DNA of 64,000 nucleotides from Ophiocordyceps camponoti-saundersi (nom. inval.) (Eukaryota; Ascomycota; Sordariomycetes; Hypocreales; Ophiocordycipitaceae): the NCBI GenBank assembly GCA_003339415.1, contig PDHQ01000025.1, positions 1 to 64,000 on the forward strand, in the 5' to 3' direction. The translations under genes were made by a program, and so were the position numbers. The notes under the pieces are model-generated. The model was given only the letters and a program-made list of their open reading frames with translations, was not told where the DNA came from and ran no database searches. How positions within the stretch are numbered: the stretch's first letter is position 1; each line of letters opens with the position of its first letter. Below are positions 35,629 to 45,414 of the stretch, one piece after another.

Positions 35629-36822
35629 TTAAAAGAATGTCTTGGACGTGAATCTCGGCCTTCCGTACCGCTGCTGCATCGGGGAAGATGGCCTCATGAT
35701 GCGTGAACCGCTAGACATCCTACCTGGCGGCAAGCGTTGTTGACCGGATAGTGATGACGATGACGACGATGACGACGACGGCGAGAATATCGTCTCAGGA
35801 ATAGAATTGGCCATCACCTTGGGATCCTTGATACTCGGCCTCCTTATGGGCGGCATCAATGATACATCGAATTCTTTATTCCTCGTGCTGGGCGGTCCCG
35901 GTCTCCTGACGCTCGCCCCCCTCTCGGGTGCGTTGCCGTCGAGCCCGGCAAACTTCTTTGGCGATTGCGTGTCCGGTCTCGATACCTGTTGCTTCCCTGA
36001 TAACCCTGACTTAGAAGGCACTTGTTCCGGTCTCGACCTCGAAGAACCCAGTTCTGGCTTCGGCTTCGACGAATCTCTTCTCGGCCCGGATGACGCTCCC
36101 GCTTCCCCCTGAGACTTGGCTTTATCGACAGGGTGAACGGCAGCCTTCTCTGTCTGTTTCTGAGGAGAAGTCTTTCTCAGACTCTTCTGCAGCATGTCCA
36201 ACAGCGCAATCTGATCGTCCGTCTCCACATGATTCGCCTTGTACTCCCAGTGTGATATCTTCTTACCAGACGGCATATCATGGTTAGACAAGATCTGCAG
36301 TGCCGAGACCATAGTTCCGGTACGACCGTGACCGTAACCGCACCAGACCAGCGTCCCATCTCGATGCTGCTTAAAGGCATCATACGCCTTCTTCAAATCA
36401 CCCAAAGTCGGCGCCTGGAAATCAACGGTTGGCAACGCAGTGTAGGCGATCTTGTTCTTGACCAGGTCGTTTCTGATCGAGTGGCTGCTGGCTTCTTGGT
36501 TCAGACTTATCACGTGCGTGATCTTGTTCTCCTTGAGGAACTGGATCGAAGCTGGCGTCAACCTCTGATCGCAGTCTTTGCAGTTGTAATGCGGTGCCGA
36601 CGAGCGAGCGAGCCTGTCGCCCGTGTGGAGAAAGTCTTTGACCCATTCGAACCTCCAGAAGCCTGGTCCGTCGTTTTCGTACGACCTTGGGCTTGTTCCG
36701 GAGTCGGTGTAGGAACTGCGTCGAGTTGAAGAGTGGACTGTTCTCGTCCAAGGCCATGCTATGACCGATGCCTGCGTGATAGCAAAGGCATTGAAGATGA
36801 TCCCAAGTGTGCTGAGACGCAT
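35629..36822 (-). CDS. Secreted dual-specificity/tyrosine-phosphatase-like protein
   Basis: A single exon of 397 residues from the ATG at 36822. It opens with a signal peptide (STLGIIFNAFAITQAS). Residues about 60-230 form a phosphatase-like domain. It has ITHVISLNQE as the early strand, Asp134 in PTVDFQAPTL in the place of a general acid, and the P-loop VWCGYGHGRTGT with Cys161-x5-Arg167. The motif keeps the catalytic cysteine and arginine, so activity on phosphate esters is plausible. Residues 235-397 are low in complexity, rich in Ser, Pro, Arg and Lys, and include a poly-Ser stretch from TCN repeats. A secreted phosphatase of this type is unusual. Similar P-loops occur in effector-like proteins of bacteria and fungi, but I cannot assign the family more closely. 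It lies in a cluster of secreted-protein genes on the minus strand. Confidence 0.8.
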   Translation of the reverse strand: MRLSTLGIIFNAFAITQASVIAWPWTRTVHSSTRRSSYTDSGTSPRSYENDGPGFWRFEWVKDFLHTGDRLARSSAPHYNCKDCDQRLTPASIQFLKENKITHVISLNQEASSHSIRNDLVKNKIAYTALPTVDFQAPTLGDLKKAYDAFKQHRDGTLVWCGYGHGRTGTMVSALQILSNHDMPSGKKISHWEYKANHVETDDQIALLDMLQKSLRKTSPQKQTEKAAVHPVDKAKSQGEAGASSGPRRDSSKPKPELGSSRSRPEQVPSKSGLSGKQQVSRPDTQSPKKFAGLDGNAPERGASVRRPGPPSTRNKEFDVSLMPPIRRPSIKDPKVMANSIPETIFSPSSSSSSSSSLSGQQRLPPGRMSSGSRIMRPSSPMQQRYGRPRFTSKTFF

Positions 36823-37904
36823 ATTACGTGTTTCTCTTTGTCTCTTTTCAAGTCTGTAGAATCCTTCAAGGGTAACAAAGATGGGATAACCAAGCTTGAT
36901 CAGGAAACTCGTCCGTCTTCTTCCTCGAGAAGCGCTGCCGAAAGACGATCCGGAAGGCCATGTTATATCTCTTTACAGCTGAATCAAGGGCAGAAGCATC
37001 AACGGTCCGGCGGTAACGGGTCTCGACGCCCTGACGAGTTTCATGTTAAACGCGCGGCGCGTCCGTCGAGCAGGATTACGAAGCGATTCGCGGTGCGTCT
37101 TTTTCAGGCAGGTCTACGAAATGATTTCCACCGTGTAGGTGCGTAGCCGAGATGTGCATATCACACGTCAGGTGAAGAGGGAGGTAAGTAAGTAAGTCCC
37201 TGAAACCCTTGTCGGTGCAGGAAGTTGGAGAACTGTTGTCCCGCTGCTCCCTTTTGGGCATGGCAGTAAAAAGGGGTGAGAGGAGGAGGAAGATGACGGA
37301 AAAGGCCACCGGCAGCCAGGAGATCGGACGAACCCGGAGATTTGTAAAGTAGGGTCGTTTCGAGATAAGCTGGATTGCTTCTAATGTAGGACATGCGGGT
37401 AGTGTTGGATTTGTATGTACGACGGTCGAGTTCGGACTGGGAGACTTACGTACGATGGAGGATGTAGCATTTTGCTGAAGCGCCGGTACTATATCAAGGA
37501 CGTCAGCATTTCATATTTGATGGGATGTTGTTAGTTGAGCTGATATGACGTTCCTCTCTTTGGTCATCATATACATAGACCGATTCTTGTCGGTAAGTCT
37601 CGAGATGTAGGGATTGTACGGATAAAGAGAGACGTGATAGTTGCTTAACATATACACAGAGTACACTATTGCCTCGACATGAGCAGTGAGTATTGATTGT
37701 ACACCCAAACGGGTTCCCAACGAGATGGGAGATGGACTCTCGTGATACCCAGAACCGCAAACTTCAGCATCTCATCCCCCCCCCATTCCTAGGCAGCAAG
37801 TCTAGCATATTCCCTTTAGAGGCATCGAGTTAGTTCCAGAACGAGTTTTTACGACTTATTTACTGACAAGTCTCTTCTTTATCCGGGTTGTCAAACGCGA
37901 ATCG
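36823..37904. other. Intergenic spacer between phosphatase-like and small secreted genes
   Basis: This 1.1-kb region contains a minus-strand frame (37076-37309) with a signal-like start, but it opens on GTG and has no ATG. I do not call it. No long repeat is present except a short C run at 37777-37784. Confidence 0.45.
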
Positions 37905-38078
37905 TCAGCACATGCTTTCCCAGCCGTAAGTTAAGACGGAGTGACGAACAGCTGCATCATTGCAGACGACTTCTGGCACATCATCGCAAAGAACGAGGCA
38001 GGGCAAGTTACCGGCGAGGGGAAAGGCCAGAGCCGCTCCGGCGAGGGAAGCGACGGCGAAGAAGGCGGTCCACTTCAT
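37905..38078 (-). CDS. Small secreted cysteine-containing peptide
   Basis: A single-exon frame of 57 residues from the ATG at 38078 to the TGA at 37907-37905. It begins with a textbook signal peptide, MKWTAFFAVASLAGAALA, followed by FPLAGNLPC. The predicted mature peptide of about 39 residues has four cysteines (27, 31, 39 and 57), including a C-x3-C pair in PCLVLCDD. A TATAAG box at 38200-38195 is 117 bp upstream, and the leader between is CT-rich, as in expressed fungal genes. The family is not recognised. The GGTAAC at codons 23-24 might be a splice donor giving a different C-terminus, so the end of the protein is less sure than its start. Given its neighbours, an effector-like role is possible but unproven. 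Confidence 0.55.
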   Translation of the reverse strand: MKWTAFFAVASLAGAALAFPLAGNLPCLVLCDDVPEVVCNDAAVRHSVLTYGWESMC

Positions 38079-38982
38079 GGTTTCGTAAAGGCTTCTCTTG
38101 AGGTTTCTCTTTGGAAGGGGAAGAAGGCTGTTGGATGAGAAGAAGGATATGAATCTGATTCAAGAGGAACGAGTCGGAAGACGAATGCTCGCTTCTTATA
38201 CTTGACATGATGCGGGGGATAATGGTAGTACAACACGACCAACAACAACAACAACAACAGCTGAACCGTCACAACCGCATCTGGTCATATCCCTTTTCAA
38301 AAGCTGGATCAAATCAAGATTAAGAGATTAATTCAGATTTCAAAAATGACAGCTCACCTGCACGAGACGAGACTTGGACGCACAAAGGGCCTGGGTCCCC
38401 TATGACGAAGGTGGCTGTCACCGGTCACAAAACAAGCAGGGTTCTTCTTCCCCCTTCCCATCCCAGCTGTTTTGTCACGAGTTTTCGGTATGGGGGTATG
38501 ATAGGAGAGATGGGATGTGCGTCAAAGATTAACATGGCTGTTTGCATCGTGGCTTCTGCATTGTTGGGGCACTATCCGGCATTATATCCCATCCCATGGA
38601 TATCCCACCTACTTACTGGTAGTGACTGAGAGGAGGGGAGGAGGGGACTTTGTGCTTGCAGGCCACCCTTGATCTAATAGGATTCCGTCTAGCAGGACTG
38701 GCTTTATCTACTTTATGCCATGGCCATGTTATTTTCTCTAGTGTCCTGCAGTCTCTGACGGCTCTATCCGTAACCCTAAAGGCAAAGGCCGCTCGCTTAA
38801 CGAAAAGCTATCCATCCCCCTCTTTACAGATCATTCGAGACAACGAACCATGCAGTCAAAAGAAAGCCAAGTCAAATATGCCGAGTACCTACCCGAAAAA
38901 AAGCCTGGTATAGGCTCGAAATCCCACCCCACGATGCTTATCCCTCCCCCTCCCCCTCCTCAGTCTCTCTCCCGGTCACGAC
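38079..38982. other. Intergenic spacer upstream of the 57-residue peptide gene
   Basis: This 0.9 kb holds the promoter of the small secreted peptide, with an ACA/CAA repeat around 38240-38260. No further gene is supported. Confidence 0.45.
38195..38200 (-). promoter_or_regulatory. TATA-like box of the 57-residue secreted peptide gene
   Basis: TATAAG on the minus strand, 117 bp before the ATG, is followed by a pyrimidine-rich leader. Confidence 0.5.
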
Positions 38983-39627
38983 CTAGAGTCTTTTCCCACC
39001 CACGTCTCCGTACCACTTCTCTCCAATGAACTCCTCCTCCTTCTCGCCGTCTTCTTCCCGCTCCTTCTCCTCTTGCCGCCGCTGCTCCATCTCCTTCTTA
39101 AGCTTGCATCCACGATACAGCTTAGTCTCAAGCTTGGCCATGGCCGTGGTGATGATGACATCAAGCATAGGAAGACAGACTTCATCAATGATACTGAGGG
39201 TGCCCAGTCTCGGGCCCGGGCGATCGGGCCCGGTCAGCTCTGCGAGGACGCGACCTTCGCCATTGACGAGTGCCATTCTCTTAGAATTCCAGAAGCAGCC
39301 GGCTCGTTTCCAGCTCAGGTTCATTCCATGGAAGGCGAATTCGTGAGAGCTGCTGAAGAGCTTCGTTCGCCTCATTTGAAACTTTACGAATCTGGTCTTG
39401 ACGTGGACGACGGAGGTGCCAGAGCGGCCAAAGGCGAATTTTCCCACGAGCGTGCTCTTTTCCTCTACTCCATGCTCGATTTCTTCTCTGCGGATCGTTA
39501 TGCCATGTCGTCCCGAGGTCGTGCGGCTGCAGACGTATTGGATCCTGCGCTTTTCGTATTCCCTGGCGTGGGAATATTGGATGCTGTCGTAAGAGTCGTA
39601 GATGTGTAGATATTGCCACGGAGCCAT
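38983..39627 (-). CDS. Uncharacterised protein, possible tubby-like/LURP-type barrel
   Basis: A single exon of 214 residues from the ATG at 39627. No signal peptide is apparent. Residues 20-175 alternate hydrophobic and charged residues as in a beta-rich domain, with RSGTSVVHVKTRF, FHGMNLSWKRAGCFWN and MALVNGEGRVLAEL. This strand pattern recalls tubby-like C-terminal (LURP/scramblase) barrels, but the match is only by feel. The segment SIIDEVCLPMLDVIITTAMAKLETKLYR is a hydrophobic helix. Residues 178-206 are highly charged (KKEMEQRRQEEKEREED) and probably coiled or disordered. A TATA-like stretch at 39762-39771 lies 135 bp upstream. It sits among secreted-protein genes, but its own location is unclear. 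Confidence 0.65.
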   Translation of the reverse strand: MAPWQYLHIYDSYDSIQYSHAREYEKRRIQYVCSRTTSGRHGITIRREEIEHGVEEKSTLVGKFAFGRSGTSVVHVKTRFVKFQMRRTKLFSSSHEFAFHGMNLSWKRAGCFWNSKRMALVNGEGRVLAELTGPDRPGPRLGTLSIIDEVCLPMLDVIITTAMAKLETKLYRGCKLKKEMEQRRQEEKEREEDGEKEEEFIGEKWYGDVGGKRL

Positions 39628-39761
39628 GATGAAAGGCTCGTGTTACTGATATGTTCTTTTGCAAGGGGACAAAAGAAAGGGGGATCCGATTGGAAAACGA
39701 AGGACTTGCAAGGAAAGGAAGAAAGAAGGGATCATGTGGACGGGGCTTGGAAACCGGCCTC

Positions 39762-39771
39762 TATATATATA
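39762..39771 (-). promoter_or_regulatory. TATA-like box of the 214-residue protein gene
   Basis: TATATATATA, read on the minus strand about 135 bp upstream of the ATG at 39627. Confidence 0.5.
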
Positions 39772-40588
39772 CCCCAAGAGAATCAGCCTTTGTGTCCGTC
39801 CCCTACGGCCAAGCTTGTAAACTTCCCTCAGGCCACGCTGGCTAACGAAGCTACGTGACGATAAGCTCCAGCATCGCAGCTGAGCTTGCGAGGCAAACAA
39901 GTATAATGAGACTTTCAGTAAGGCTAATACCGAGTGCTCACCCGAATCTTATGCAGACAGATAAGAGCAAGGGCTCGTTCATAGAACCCAAGGTTGCGGC
40001 ACGCATGCGAATGGAGAGACTCTGCATATTTTTGATCAAGGAATGATATGTATGTGACTTGACGCTATAAATGATCCGTGGATGGAACATGTGCTGTATA
40101 AGTTTATAGAGCTGGAGTGTGCAAGCCGATGGATTCTTGTGCGAGATACTCGTGAGCCCATGTGGCTTCAGACTATATGCATCGTCAAACCTGATTCACC
40201 ATATCAGGGGTACACGAGCCTTGTTTCTACGGGGAGTCGACAGGGTCCCTTGTGTGAGTCCCTTGTGTGAGTCCCTTGTGTGAGTCCCTTTTGTGTGAGT
40301 AATGATCGAAACAATACCTCACCTTCTTGGCAATCCCCTATTCTTAGCCACGAACCTGGACATGGGATCGATGAAGTCGTCGTAGATGGTGCTTGCTTAC
40401 GGCTGACGTCGTCGGGTGGCTTCAGCTGAGCTTACCCCAGCGTGGTAGATATTAGCGACTCATGTCTTTGAACGGGGGTAGATTCCAAGCTGGCGTCTGC
40501 AGTGTAACGACGACGTTCAAGGCATCACCCTTCTCGAAGAACTGGGACCCCAGATCTTGCCTACCAGGTAGCTGTAGATGGGATAGAG
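39772..40588. other. Divergent spacer upstream of two small genes
   Basis: No gene is supported in this 0.8-kb stretch. It contains a short tandem repeat at 40245-40298. The gene to its left reads leftward and the peptide gene to its right reads rightward. Confidence 0.45.
40245..40298. repeat. 13-bp tandem repeat, four copies
   Basis: The unit GTCCCTTGTGTGA occurs three times exactly (40245-40257, 40258-40270, 40271-40283) and once with two extra T (40284-40298). Confidence 0.97.
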
Positions 40589-40596
40589 TATTTATA
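40589..40596 (+). promoter_or_regulatory. TATA-like box of the defensin-like peptide gene
   Basis: TATTTATA lies about 215 bp upstream of the ATG. If it sets the transcription start, the hexanucleotide repeat that follows falls in the 5' UTR. Confidence 0.45.
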
Positions 40597-40644
40597 CAGA
40601 CTGCCTGGCCGTACCGTAAGCGCCGTTTAATCCTCCATCTCTAC

Positions 40645-40783
40645 CATCATCTCTACCATCATCTTCATCTTCATCTTCATCTTCATCTTCATCTTCATCT
40701 TCATCTTCATCTTCATCTTCACCTTCACCTTCACCTTCACCTTCACCTTCATCTTCATCTTCATCATCATCATCACCACCATC
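40645..40783 (+). repeat. CATCTT/CACCTT hexanucleotide array in probable 5' leader
   Basis: Some ten CATCTT units (from about 40659) are followed by five CACCTT units (about 40720-40749), a few more CATCTT and then CATCAT. The array ends about 25 bp before the ATG of the defensin-like gene. All units keep the trinucleotide pattern CAN-YTT, and the C/T change is confined to one block, so it arose by expansion in two steps. Confidence 0.95.
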
Positions 40784-40807
40784 CCATACAACCAAACTCC
40801 CTCAAAA

Positions 40808-41038
40808 ATGAAGCAAACTCTCCTCCTCCTCCTAACCCTACCCACCGCCATCCTCGCAGCCAACCCTCCCCCGACCAACCCAACGATCCAAGCTCGCGAC
40901 AACTGCTTCCACCCGAGCTCCTGCTCCGCCTTCTGGTCAGGCAAATGCGAGGACTACTGCGACGCCCGGGGCTTCTCTCACATGACCGGCGACGGCTGCG
41001 GATGGTTTCAGAAGAAGTGCTGCTGTATCCGCAAGTAG
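40808..41038 (+). CDS. Small secreted cysteine-rich defensin-like peptide
   Basis: A single exon of 76 residues from the ATG at 40808. A signal peptide covers residues 1-18 (MKQTLLLLLTLPTAILA). A Pro/Thr-rich linker ends in QAR at residue 30 and could be a short propeptide. The mature part has eight cysteines at 33, 39, 47, 51, 64, 71, 72 and 73, including C-x3-C (KCEDYC) and a CCC cluster that provides C-x-C. This spacing fits a cysteine-stabilised alpha-beta fold as in fungal defensin-like peptides. The Gly of the strict GxC motif is shifted (GDGC), so the family call is not certain. The role could be antimicrobial or host-directed. The leader is the hexanucleotide array described separately. 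Confidence 0.78.
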   Translation: MKQTLLLLLTLPTAILAANPPPTNPTIQARDNCFHPSSCSAFWSGKCEDYCDARGFSHMTGDGCGWFQKKCCCIRK

Positions 41039-41286
41039 GTTCTTGAGTTTCCCTTGGTCTGGCTCTGTCTGTCGAGAGCTGGGATGAAGAGGGGAGGTTG
41101 CTATTTGGGTCTGTCCTATCTATCCTGGGTCGACGAAGGGGAAACTATGTTTGCATACGGCTACCTGTCCCTCATACTGCCGCTATAAGAGAAGACGCTC
41201 GCTCAATAAAAGTCATTATAGATGGCACAACTACCACCTCTCTCTCCTCGTAGCACCTCTCTAAGGAAGTAACGTGAATCCGCAAC

Positions 41287-42599
41287 TCAAAAGATGATGC
41301 CAGCCTCTCTCATCCTCTCAAAAGCCTCAACCCACCCATCAACAGGCTCCCTCTCCTCCCGAAAGCCAACACCCCTCAACCGCTCAAGACTCATGTACCG
41401 ATCGAAAGTAAGCCACCAACCAACCTCATCAAGCTGTCGGCGTCCAGCACCAACACCGCACCCAACAGCCCTAGGTCTCCCCCCATCAGCGAAGAGCGCG
41501 CGGTGAAGATGAACGTACTCGCCAGGCTTCATCTGCGTCTCGGACGGTGATGATTCAGGACCGACGCCGACGAGGCGGAACCAAGCTGCTATCTCAGGCC
41601 ATAGCTGACGAAACGTGATAGGTTCTTCCCTATCCGCTACGTTGATCACCTTACCGTTCACCCCGCCCCCATCAACGCCAAGATGCAACAGACCAACATA
41701 GATAGCAACCCTTCCCAAAGTCCTCGTCGAGACGGGCGTGAAGCTGCTATCGTATCCCCGGACGCAACCGGGGAAGACGACGCGATGACCGCGACCGTTC
41801 TTACGCCCGTACAGAGAAAGGTACTGCGCCCAGTGCAGGGCAAGCGAGTAGGCGGAGCCGACGGGGCTGAAGCCGATGACGGCGTCGGGACAGAGCTCCG
41901 TCCACGACCAGGAGCGGTCTTTGCAGGCTTCGGAGAGGATCTGTCGTTGGAGGGGGTAGACGCATGATTGTACGAGCTTCGATTGCTCGTCTTCTGCTAG
42001 AGATTCGTGAAGAGGTGCCGACCAGGTTCCGCCGGGGGTGTAGATGCCGTATTGCTGGGTGCGTATCGTCAATGGGTGTGATGTGTCTTGTATGTGTGAT
42101 GATGATGAGAGTAGAAGAATGATGAGATGCTAACCTTTGTACCGCCCCCGTAGACGAAACTTCGCATCCGCGGCGCGACGAGGTTAAGAGCTTCAACGAC
42201 ACGCCTCATCATATCGGCATTGACCTGAACCTCACGATGCTCCTCACCGTCCAAGGGAGCAAAGACTAGTTGACAACCCCCTTAATCCCAATTCCCCATT
42301 CCGAATCCACGAAAAAGATGCTCACCAAAGTAAAAAACATGCGTCGTCCCCTCAACGCCAGCAACCCCCCCCAGCTTTTCCTCAACATCACCAGCGAGGA
42401 GGTCAATGTCATCGACCAGCGTCACCGGCTGAGAAGCAGACGCCAACCCAAGCTCCTCGACCGTCATCCGTCGTCGGAGAACAGCCGTGACGGAGGAGAA
42501 CGTCCCCTTGTGAGGGTATCCCGATAGGAGCTGGGAGAGGACGCCCCAGCCGAGAAGGCCGGTTGCGCCGAAGACTAGCGCGTGGTTTTCGGACGTCAT
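41287..42599 (-). CDS. PRISE-type short-chain reductase (NAD(P)-dependent epimerase-like)
   Basis: Three exons, 42599-42326, 42265-42135 and 42054-41287, give 390 residues. The introns are 60 nt (GTGAGC..CTAG) and 80 nt (GTTAGC..CCAG). The N-terminal nucleotide-binding motif is GATGLLGWG at residues 11-19. A stretch GGGTKQYGIY is created exactly across the second intron and matches the place of the TGxKHY motif of progesterone 5-beta-reductase/iridoid-synthase-like (PRISE) enzymes, with the lysine kept. Later segments (YPLQRQIL, WTELCPDAVIGFSP, INVADREEPITFRQLWP) also fit this SDR family. It reduces an activated C=C or C=O bond with NAD(P)H in the cytosol; the substrate is unknown. Similar fungal genes sit in secondary-metabolite clusters, but no such cluster is visible here. 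Confidence 0.85.
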
Positions 42600-43836
42600 G
42601 TTTGCGGGAAGTGAGATGGAGGGAGGACGGAGCAGATTTGGCCGGATGAATGTGTATGCGATGAAATGGCCGTCGCTTAAGCATATAAGATGAAAATATG
42701 TATGTAGTTGACTGCTGCTTATTACCGTGTCAAGCTTTTCCTGCTCTTCCATCAACTGCATAACTCATATGACGCTTCCGTTGACTATCAAGGGATATAT
42801 ATGACTCATATAACGCTCATATCACCACCCAAGTTCAACTCCTTCATCCGGCTAAACATGATGACTTATGAGAAGCATTGCTCATCATCTCCATCCAAGA
42901 GTCATGCCTGTAAGTCAAGCTCCTCTCACACCAACCCACCCTCTATCACGGCAACATCTAAATGGACAGAAGAAACATCTCTCTCCATCTTCCATCCCCG
43001 ACAATAGAAGCACTCACGGTATTCGTAAACAGCACTAGCATCTCAAGGGGAAAAAGAAAAAAAAAAGAAACTCCCCAGTCCGATTGCGCTACGAGAAGGG
43101 TATCTATCACACGACCAACCCATCGCCAGTCTTCTTCTCCTTCTTCTTCTCCTTCTTCTTTTCTCTCTGTCTCTCTCTCTCCCCCTTTCCCTCCCTTCTT
43201 TAACCCCCCCCCCCGTATCGCCGCTCAGTCTTGAACCAAGAAAAAAAAACCAGACAAAAATAGCATCATCAAGTGAACAACAACAACAACAGTAGAAGAC
43301 CGAAGAAAGAAGAAGGGCACAAAACAGGCATGACCTCCGCCGAATGCACCGGTGAAAAAACGAAGAAAAAAAAAGGGAAAACAAAAATGCCAGCAAGCGA
43401 AATGCCAATGTAAGACGAACGCATGTGCATTGCATTGGCGTCGCATCCGCCACCGCCACATGGTCACCATCTAGTTTCACTTTCTCTCCTTTTCTCCTTC
43501 CCCATCTCTCTCTCTCTGCATCTCAGAGATGTGGCCTCGAGTCAGTTTCGACAAAGGAAAAATAGAACAAGGAATGGAAACGCTGGTAAGCAAAAGGGAA
43601 AACGGAGGGGGGAGGAAGTAATAGGCGGTAGGAGACGGAGTTCAAGAGACGAAAAGAATAAGCAATGGAAAGCCCTTGCCACGTAGGAATAAAGAGACAG
43701 AGGTAAGAGGGGTGTGGAAAAGGGCAAAAGGCGTGTTGATGTTCATAACGTCGTCGTTGGTGGTCGCCAGAGACCGCATATACATATGTATGTATGTATG
43801 AATGCATGTATGTAGATGTGTATGTGAGTGATGCCT
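42600..43836. other. Intergenic spacer, simple-sequence rich
   Basis: This 1.2 kb has CT/CTT stretches at 43125-43180, a C run at 43206-43214, several A-runs and a TATG array at 43785-43810. It holds the promoter of the reductase and the 3' flank of the CAAX-ended protein. No gene was seen. Confidence 0.45.
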
Positions 43837-45414
43837 TCACATGACGATGCAGCATCTGCAGCCACCCTTTTTTCTTTTCTCATCGTCACCGCTGAGGTCT
43901 GGCGCCTTTGGCACGTTGCTGTTGGCCTGATGCTGCGACTGCTGCTGCTGCTGCTGCGGCGGCGATTGTGCAGCAGCGCCACGCGGGCTCGTCAAGGCGG
44001 CATTGGACGGCGAGTCCGTGATCTTGGGCATGGTCGAGTACGACCCCTGGCGCATGTTGAGGCCTTTGCCAGCCCCCTGCCTCAGCGGCCACTCGTCCGC
44101 GGCCAGCTGGTTGGCGGGATGCTGGGTCAGCGGATTGGAGACGGATGCCTCCGCCGCGTCTTCCTTGGCCTCGTCGTCTTCGTCGTCATCTTCGTCATCG
44201 TCGCCGGCGGTGTTCTCTCCCGCCTTGGAGGTCGAGGCCGCCGCCGCCGCCGCCGCCACAGACGACCGCTTGGTGAGCTCGTGAGCGTTGAGCGGCCGGA
44301 ACTCCTTGTCGTAGGCATCGCCAAACTTCCCTTCCCTTTCCCACTTCTCCTGTTGAAGTCGGCGGGCCACGGTAGGCAGTAGCTGCTGATCGGGCGGCAG
44401 CCGAGGGTCGGGGCTGTACGAGTTGGCCATCCAAGGCGGATCGCCCTCGGGAGCCCGGCCGGCTGCGGACGGCTCACCGGCCTTGGCAAAGGCCCTGCCG
44501 CCGTCTTTGCCGGGCCCCGAGCGCGTCTTGGGGCGGGTCGCGGCGGTGCTCGTCTTGGAGGCGGCCGAGAGCTTGCGCGGCGCATTCTTCTTAGGCGACG
44601 TGTCCGTGATGGAGCGTCTCGCCGGCGGAGAGACCCCGGACGCGGCGTCGCCCACGGACATGCTAGCGCTCCTCGACCGGGGCTTCGAGTATGCCAAGCC
44701 GTCGCCGTCGCCGTCGACCGGTCTCCGCACGGCCTGGGAGCCGCGTTCCAAGCAGTCGAGCGGTATTGGTACGGGACTGAGTTTCGCGACTGGAATGCGG
44801 GAACCACCCTTGGCGCCGGCTGCGGGTACAAAATACGCGTTGGCCCCCCCCTCCTGGGCAACCTCGGCTGGTTTGTTGTGAAGAGGTTGCTCCTCGGACG
44901 GCGACGCGGACTCGGTCGATGACTTGCTGTGTGGCGTCGATTCGGGTGCGAGTCGGCTCTGGCTGCGCTCTCTCCTCTGTTTGGCGAGCAAACGCGAGGG
45001 CGGGACGAAGATGCCGGCCGCCTGAAGCTCCTCGCTCTCGATCCTGGCCAACTTGTCTCTGTGTATCCATTTGGATTCGTCGGGACCGCGTTCGGACGAC
45101 TTGGCTTTCGGCCGTTTGTTGCCCGTTGACCAGGACGGACGTCGACTTGTCCCTAAATTGTCTGCCGAGCGCATCTTGCGCGCCGCCATGTCGAATTCGT
45201 GGTTGGACAGGCGCGGGGAGTCGTCGACGGTGGGCTGGACGGTAGGGGCAGAAGGGGAAAAGACGATCGGTGGTCAACGGCCGGTCGAGTCTCTCAACGC
45301 GTGCCGACTCACCTCGAATTGGCCGGCGCCGGGATAGGCCCAGGACGGCGCCTCATCCTCGCTACTGGTGGGGGGCGTCAAGGCCGTGGCAGTAGGTGAT
45401 ACGGCGGTGGTCAT
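43837..45414 (-). CDS. TeaR/Mod5-like prenylated cell-end marker receptor
   Basis: Two exons, 45414-45313 and 45234-43837, flank a 78-nt intron (GTGAGT..CCAG) and give 499 residues. The small first exon ends in PGAGQFE and joins PTVDDSPRLSNHEFD. The C-terminus is GGCRCCIVM, a CAAX box (CIVM) with two further cysteines that could be palmitoylated, so the protein should sit at the plasma membrane. Most of the chain is disordered, with Ser/Pro/Lys-rich stretches, an Ala run, an Asp/Glu run and a Gln run. One conserved block, WMANSYSPDPRLPPDQQLL followed by RRLQQEKWEREGKFGDAYD, is like that of Aspergillus TeaR and yeast Mod5, which anchor the Tea1/TeaA polarity marker. The family call rests on this block and on the CAAX end and is moderate. 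Confidence 0.7.

Noticed and set aside
37076..37309. Minus-strand frame with a signal-like N-terminus
   Set aside because: It starts at GTG with no in-frame ATG and no acceptor that would supply one.
40462..41046. 194-codon frame over the hexanucleotide array and defensin-like gene
   Set aside because: The reading frame is the CATCTT repeat read as His-Leu and runs in a different frame from the secreted peptide, which has the better signal peptide and cysteine pattern.
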